A DNA stretch of 64,000 bases, taken from contig NC_015065.1 in NCBI RefSeq assembly GCF_000178975.2, forward strand, positions 186,001-250,000, given 5' to 3'. Position 1 is the stretch's first letter; each line of letters opens with the position of its first letter. A program made the translations under genes and the position numbers. The stretch comes from Granulicella tundricola MP5ACTX9. GTDB taxonomy: Bacteria; Acidobacteriota; Terriglobia; Terriglobales; Acidobacteriaceae. Shown here piece after piece: positions 61,349 through 64,000 of this stretch. The notes under the pieces were generated by a model, which was given only the letters and a program-made list of their open reading frames with translations, had not been told where the DNA came from and searched no databases.

Positions 61349-62543
61349 GGGCCTGGGTGATGGTGCGCGCCGCAAACGCCGACCCTGCTGCGAATCGCAA
61401 CAAGGGTCCAAAGCTTGCTGCCGCGGGAAGCCCTACGAAGTAAAGGCCTGGTACAGAACTTTGCAATTCATGGTCTAACAGTGGTGATTTGTGGTTACAT
61501 TCGATCTCTTTTAGGAGAGGCTCTAAAAATCTAAGCCGTTTCAAATCAACATGATACCCGGTCGCAGCCACAACCCGCCGCACATCGATCGTCTCCCGCC
61601 CGTCCGGACCTTCCAACTCTAGTTGCACACACTGCTCTACAGCCTTTGCGCTTGTTATCTGCCTCTGCAGCAACAACTTAGCTTTTCCTTCCACCCTGCT
61701 CCGCAGATGCCCTGCCGATGACGGCCCCAGGTGTTTTTGCACGATCTTCAGCCGCAGATCCACTGGAAGTCGATGAAAAGAAAGGGGCGCATGCTCCGCA
61801 AAAAACGAGCGCAACCCAGGCCCCAGCTTGGAAGTAGGATGCAGAACTCTTTCCACCAGGGAACGGCGGCCGCCTGTGGGACTGTCGTGAAATATGATCT
61901 TTGAACGGCGCGTGACGACCGTAACCTCTGCCCCTGCCTCACTTAGCAGCGCTGCGGTATGCATCGCGGAGGAGCCGGCGCCGATCACGGCGACACTCAA
62001 ACCAGCGAATTCGCTGAACTCCGTGTGCTCGGATGAATGTGTAACCAGTTTGGAATGAAGCACTTTCAGCGGTTCGGGGAGGTAGGGGTAGTGCATCACA
62101 CCAGTGGCGCAAATGACACCACATGCAACCACAAACTCACCATCTTCTACCACAACTTTGAAGCCTTTTTCATGACGCTCGACGCGGGTGACATGTCTGG
62201 GATCAAGCTGGGGGACGAACCTCTTCTGAAACTCCAGACCATACGCGACGAAGTCCTTCAGCGGCATAGGGAAATGCCGATCCACGTAGGGCAAACCCCG
62301 CTCTTTACAAAACTGACGGAAGGTAAAGGACCGATCCGATCCCGCAGACAGATTGGAGGCGAAGCCGTCCGATTTCATGGTCATGGCGGCAGGCATGTGT
62401 TCCCGCCACATCTGCATGGCTCCGCCAAAGATGCGAAAGGGAATGCAGGCTTCGGCCAGGTGAGCGGCGATCGAAAGCCCATAGGGGCCAGCGCCAACTA
62501 CCACGACCGGAAGTTCGTCTACATCGTTGTGGTCAGACCGCAT
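61341..62543 (-). CDS. FAD/NAD(P)-dependent oxidoreductase, flavin monooxygenase-like
   Basis: A 400-residue cytosolic flavoprotein. The FAD site is VVVVGAGPYGLSIAAHLAEA (residues 12-31), and the second Rossmann motif is VAVIGAGSSAMHTAALLSEA (about 170-190). FMO/lysine-hydroxylase-like parts include WREHMPAAMTMKSDGF and VTHSSEHTEFSEFAG. AATGYHVDLKRLRFL is the C-terminal FAD motif. It resembles FAD-binding pyridine nucleotide-dependent oxygenases more than disulfide reductases: no CxxC is present. It is divergent from an ATP-grasp gene with a 93-base shared promoter region, suggesting a common pathway. Its tail overlaps cobF by 8 bases, which is only positional. Confidence 0.85.
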   Translation of the reverse strand: MRSDHNDVDELPVVVVGAGPYGLSIAAHLAEACIPFRIFGGAMQMWREHMPAAMTMKSDGFASNLSAGSDRSFTFRQFCKERGLPYVDRHFPMPLKDFVAYGLEFQKRFVPQLDPRHVTRVERHEKGFKVVVEDGEFVVACGVICATGVMHYPYLPEPLKVLHSKLVTHSSEHTEFSEFAGLSVAVIGAGSSAMHTAALLSEAGAEVTVVTRRSKIIFHDSPTGGRRSLVERVLHPTSKLGPGLRSFFAEHAPLSFHRLPVDLRLKIVQKHLGPSSAGHLRSRVEGKAKLLLQRQITSAKAVEQCVQLELEGPDGRETIDVRRVVAATGYHVDLKRLRFLEPLLKEIECNHKSPLLDHELQSSVPGLYFVGLPAAASFGPLLRFAAGSAFAARTITQALS

Positions 62544-62636
62544 TGCTCACTCCGTTGCTATTGTAGAGATACTTTGATCCACCTGAGGTCTCCGCAAAGG
62601 TTGTAGTCACGCGGACGGAAGCGGTAAGCACGGCAC

Positions 62637-63893
62637 ATGAGTATAAAGATTCTTCTAGTCGCTTCCGAACGCTGGATCTCTACGGCCCGCCTGGCCATGG
62701 CCCTGATTGAGACGGGCTGCGAGGTGTATGCGGTCTGCCGCAATGACCATCCGCTTCTACTGATAAGTGGACTTGCACGACGTTATTCGTATCGGGATCT
62801 AAAGCCCTTGAAATCAATGATGAACGCGTTACGAGATGCTGCTCCCGATCTCGTGATCTGTTGCAATGAAGAGACCTTTCGTCTTGCTCACCGGATTCAT
62901 CAGTTGGCTGTGACGAAGAATGATCGTGTTTTGAAGGAGCTTCTGGAACGATCCTTCGGTACACCTGAACACTACAGCATCGAACTTTCCCGTTTTGGGC
63001 TTATGACCTTGGCGACTGAAGAACAGATCGAGATTCCAGCCAGCCTGCAGGTCAATTCCCGCTTCGAGCTCGAGGTCGCAGAGGAGGAGCTGGGGTGGCC
63101 CCTGGTTCTGAAGAGCGATGGAAGCTTTGGGGGAAACGGCGTACGGATAGCCCGGGATGCGAGGCAGGCGTTGACTTTCTGGAGGCGCCTGAGGGGACCT
63201 GTCGGTCCGCTCCGGACCATGAATCGTGTTTTGATGAACAGACACCTCAAGCCGCTCTATGGCATGCTTCGGCTACAACGTCACACGGTTGTGGCGCAGA
63301 GGAATATTGTGGGTTCCGAAGCGACGCTTGCTGCCTCATGCTGGCGCGGCGAATTGCTGGCTTGCCATTGCATGGAAGTCGTCGAAAGTTGGAATGTTCG
63401 CGGGCCTTCGTCGGTTCTGCGCGTTATTGAGTCTGAGCCGATGCTTGCCGCGGCGAGGACGTTGATCCGGCGTCTTGGAATCTCCGGCTTCTGCGGCTTC
63501 GACTTTATCGTCGAGGCCACGACTGGTACACCATTCCTCATCGAGATGAACGTGCGTCCGACGCAAACAAGCCACTTGGCGCTCGGGCCCGGAAAGGATC
63601 TCATCGTATCGTTAGTCCGTACGGTTGAAGCGAATAAGAACAGGCAGGATCTGCCGACGGAAGACAGTGAGGCAGATACCGGTTGGCGCGCACAGGTGAC
63701 TCATCAGGAGTTCATCGCGCTGTTCCCGCAAGAGTTGCAACGCGACCGAGAAAGCCAGTGGCTCAGGCTGGGCTTTCACGATATTCCTTTGAGTGAGCCC
63801 GCTCTGGTTAAGGCGGCCACGAGGGAACCGAAGAAATCCTGGTATGAATCGTTCAAGAGCAACCTTCCCGAGGCGATTCGGATACGACTTTAG
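62637..63893 (+). CDS. ATP-grasp-domain ligase
   Basis: A 418-residue protein. The N-terminal part (residues 1-90) is a Rossmann-like pre-ATP-grasp domain (ILLVASERWISTARLAMALI). The ATP-grasp core covers about 95-320, with WPLVLKSDGSFGGNGVRIAR as the phosphate-loop lysine region and FCGFDFIVEATTGTPFLIEM then NVRPTQTSHLAL as the Mg-ATP acid/Asn site. The C-terminal 100 residues are unassigned. Such enzymes join a carboxylate to an amine or other nucleophile. Substrate unknown. Codon use is less biased to C/G in the third position than in the cob genes, so it may have arrived separately from them. Confidence 0.87.
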   Translation: MSIKILLVASERWISTARLAMALIETGCEVYAVCRNDHPLLLISGLARRYSYRDLKPLKSMMNALRDAAPDLVICCNEETFRLAHRIHQLAVTKNDRVLKELLERSFGTPEHYSIELSRFGLMTLATEEQIEIPASLQVNSRFELEVAEEELGWPLVLKSDGSFGGNGVRIARDARQALTFWRRLRGPVGPLRTMNRVLMNRHLKPLYGMLRLQRHTVVAQRNIVGSEATLAASCWRGELLACHCMEVVESWNVRGPSSVLRVIESEPMLAAARTLIRRLGISGFCGFDFIVEATTGTPFLIEMNVRPTQTSHLALGPGKDLIVSLVRTVEANKNRQDLPTEDSEADTGWRAQVTHQEFIALFPQELQRDRESQWLRLGFHDIPLSEPALVKAATREPKKSWYESFKSNLPEAIRIRL

Positions 63894-64000
63894 TGGCAAT
63901 CTGTAGTGCTTTCATCAGGAATATGCCTCATTCCTAAAGCAAAGTGCTAACGTAATACCGTACAGGCTCAGCAGATCTATATCTCTCTTCGGTTCGATGA

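Overview
The window is GC-rich, densely coded chromosomal DNA from a soil bacterium. It looks like an acidobacterium of the Terriglobia (Granulicella/Edaphobacter/Terriglobus-like). The basis is two very large Oar-type TonB-dependent receptors with an N-terminal carboxypeptidase-regulatory-like domain, secreted M14/M28/S9 peptidases, xylan/xylose genes, and short palindromic repeats beginning GTCATTCTG. This placement is inference; no rRNA or marker gene is present. I see no tRNA, rRNA, CRISPR array, IS element or prophage.

Layout. 1-10600: end of an RND pump gene, an OmpR-type two-component system, then a YncE-like propeller protein, TolC, HlyD/MFP and a full RND permease, most likely one efflux operon under that two-component system. 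10783-16922: TPR/glycosyltransferase-like protein, a small Cys protein, PaiB-type FMN protein, a stretch without an intact gene but with an SDR remnant, DoxX-like protein, AlaC-type aminotransferase and an AraC regulator. 16919-24800: an oxalate-to-CO2 module. A minus-strand pair (YrhE-type formate dehydrogenase plus DUF1641) faces a plus-strand operon (fdhD, DUF7009-like protein, alginate-export-type porin, Tat-exported oxalate decarboxylase). 24809-30000: topoisomerase IB, M28 peptidase, xylulokinase, NTF2-like protein and an unknown 110-aa protein.

30036-33581: a second oxalate decarboxylase set (LysR regulator, bicupin, TauE/SafE permease, DUF1634). 33700-42860: xylose/xylan block (ROK regulator, GH3 beta-xylosidase with PA14 insert, xylose isomerase, TonB receptor). 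The GH3 and xylA promoters share an 11-base box. 43586-51794: peptide-use block (M14 peptidase, TonB receptor, S9 peptidase carrying an in-frame TAG just before its end). 51865-53267: two Crp/Fnr-type regulators. 53567-61348: a cobalamin riboswitch followed by an aerobic-type corrin ring operon (cobG, cobH, a cobI-cobJ fusion, cobL, cobE-like, cobM, cobK, cobF), mostly coupled through ATGA/GTGA overlaps. 61341-63893: a flavin-dependent monooxygenase-like protein divergent from an ATP-grasp ligase, a possible small-molecule pathway of unknown product.

The most interesting points are the two oxalate modules with different partners, the formate dehydrogenase active site with Gln where His is usual, a 27-bp palindrome beside the LysR gene, the TAG in the S9 gene, the shared xylose box, and the FMO/ATP-grasp pair.
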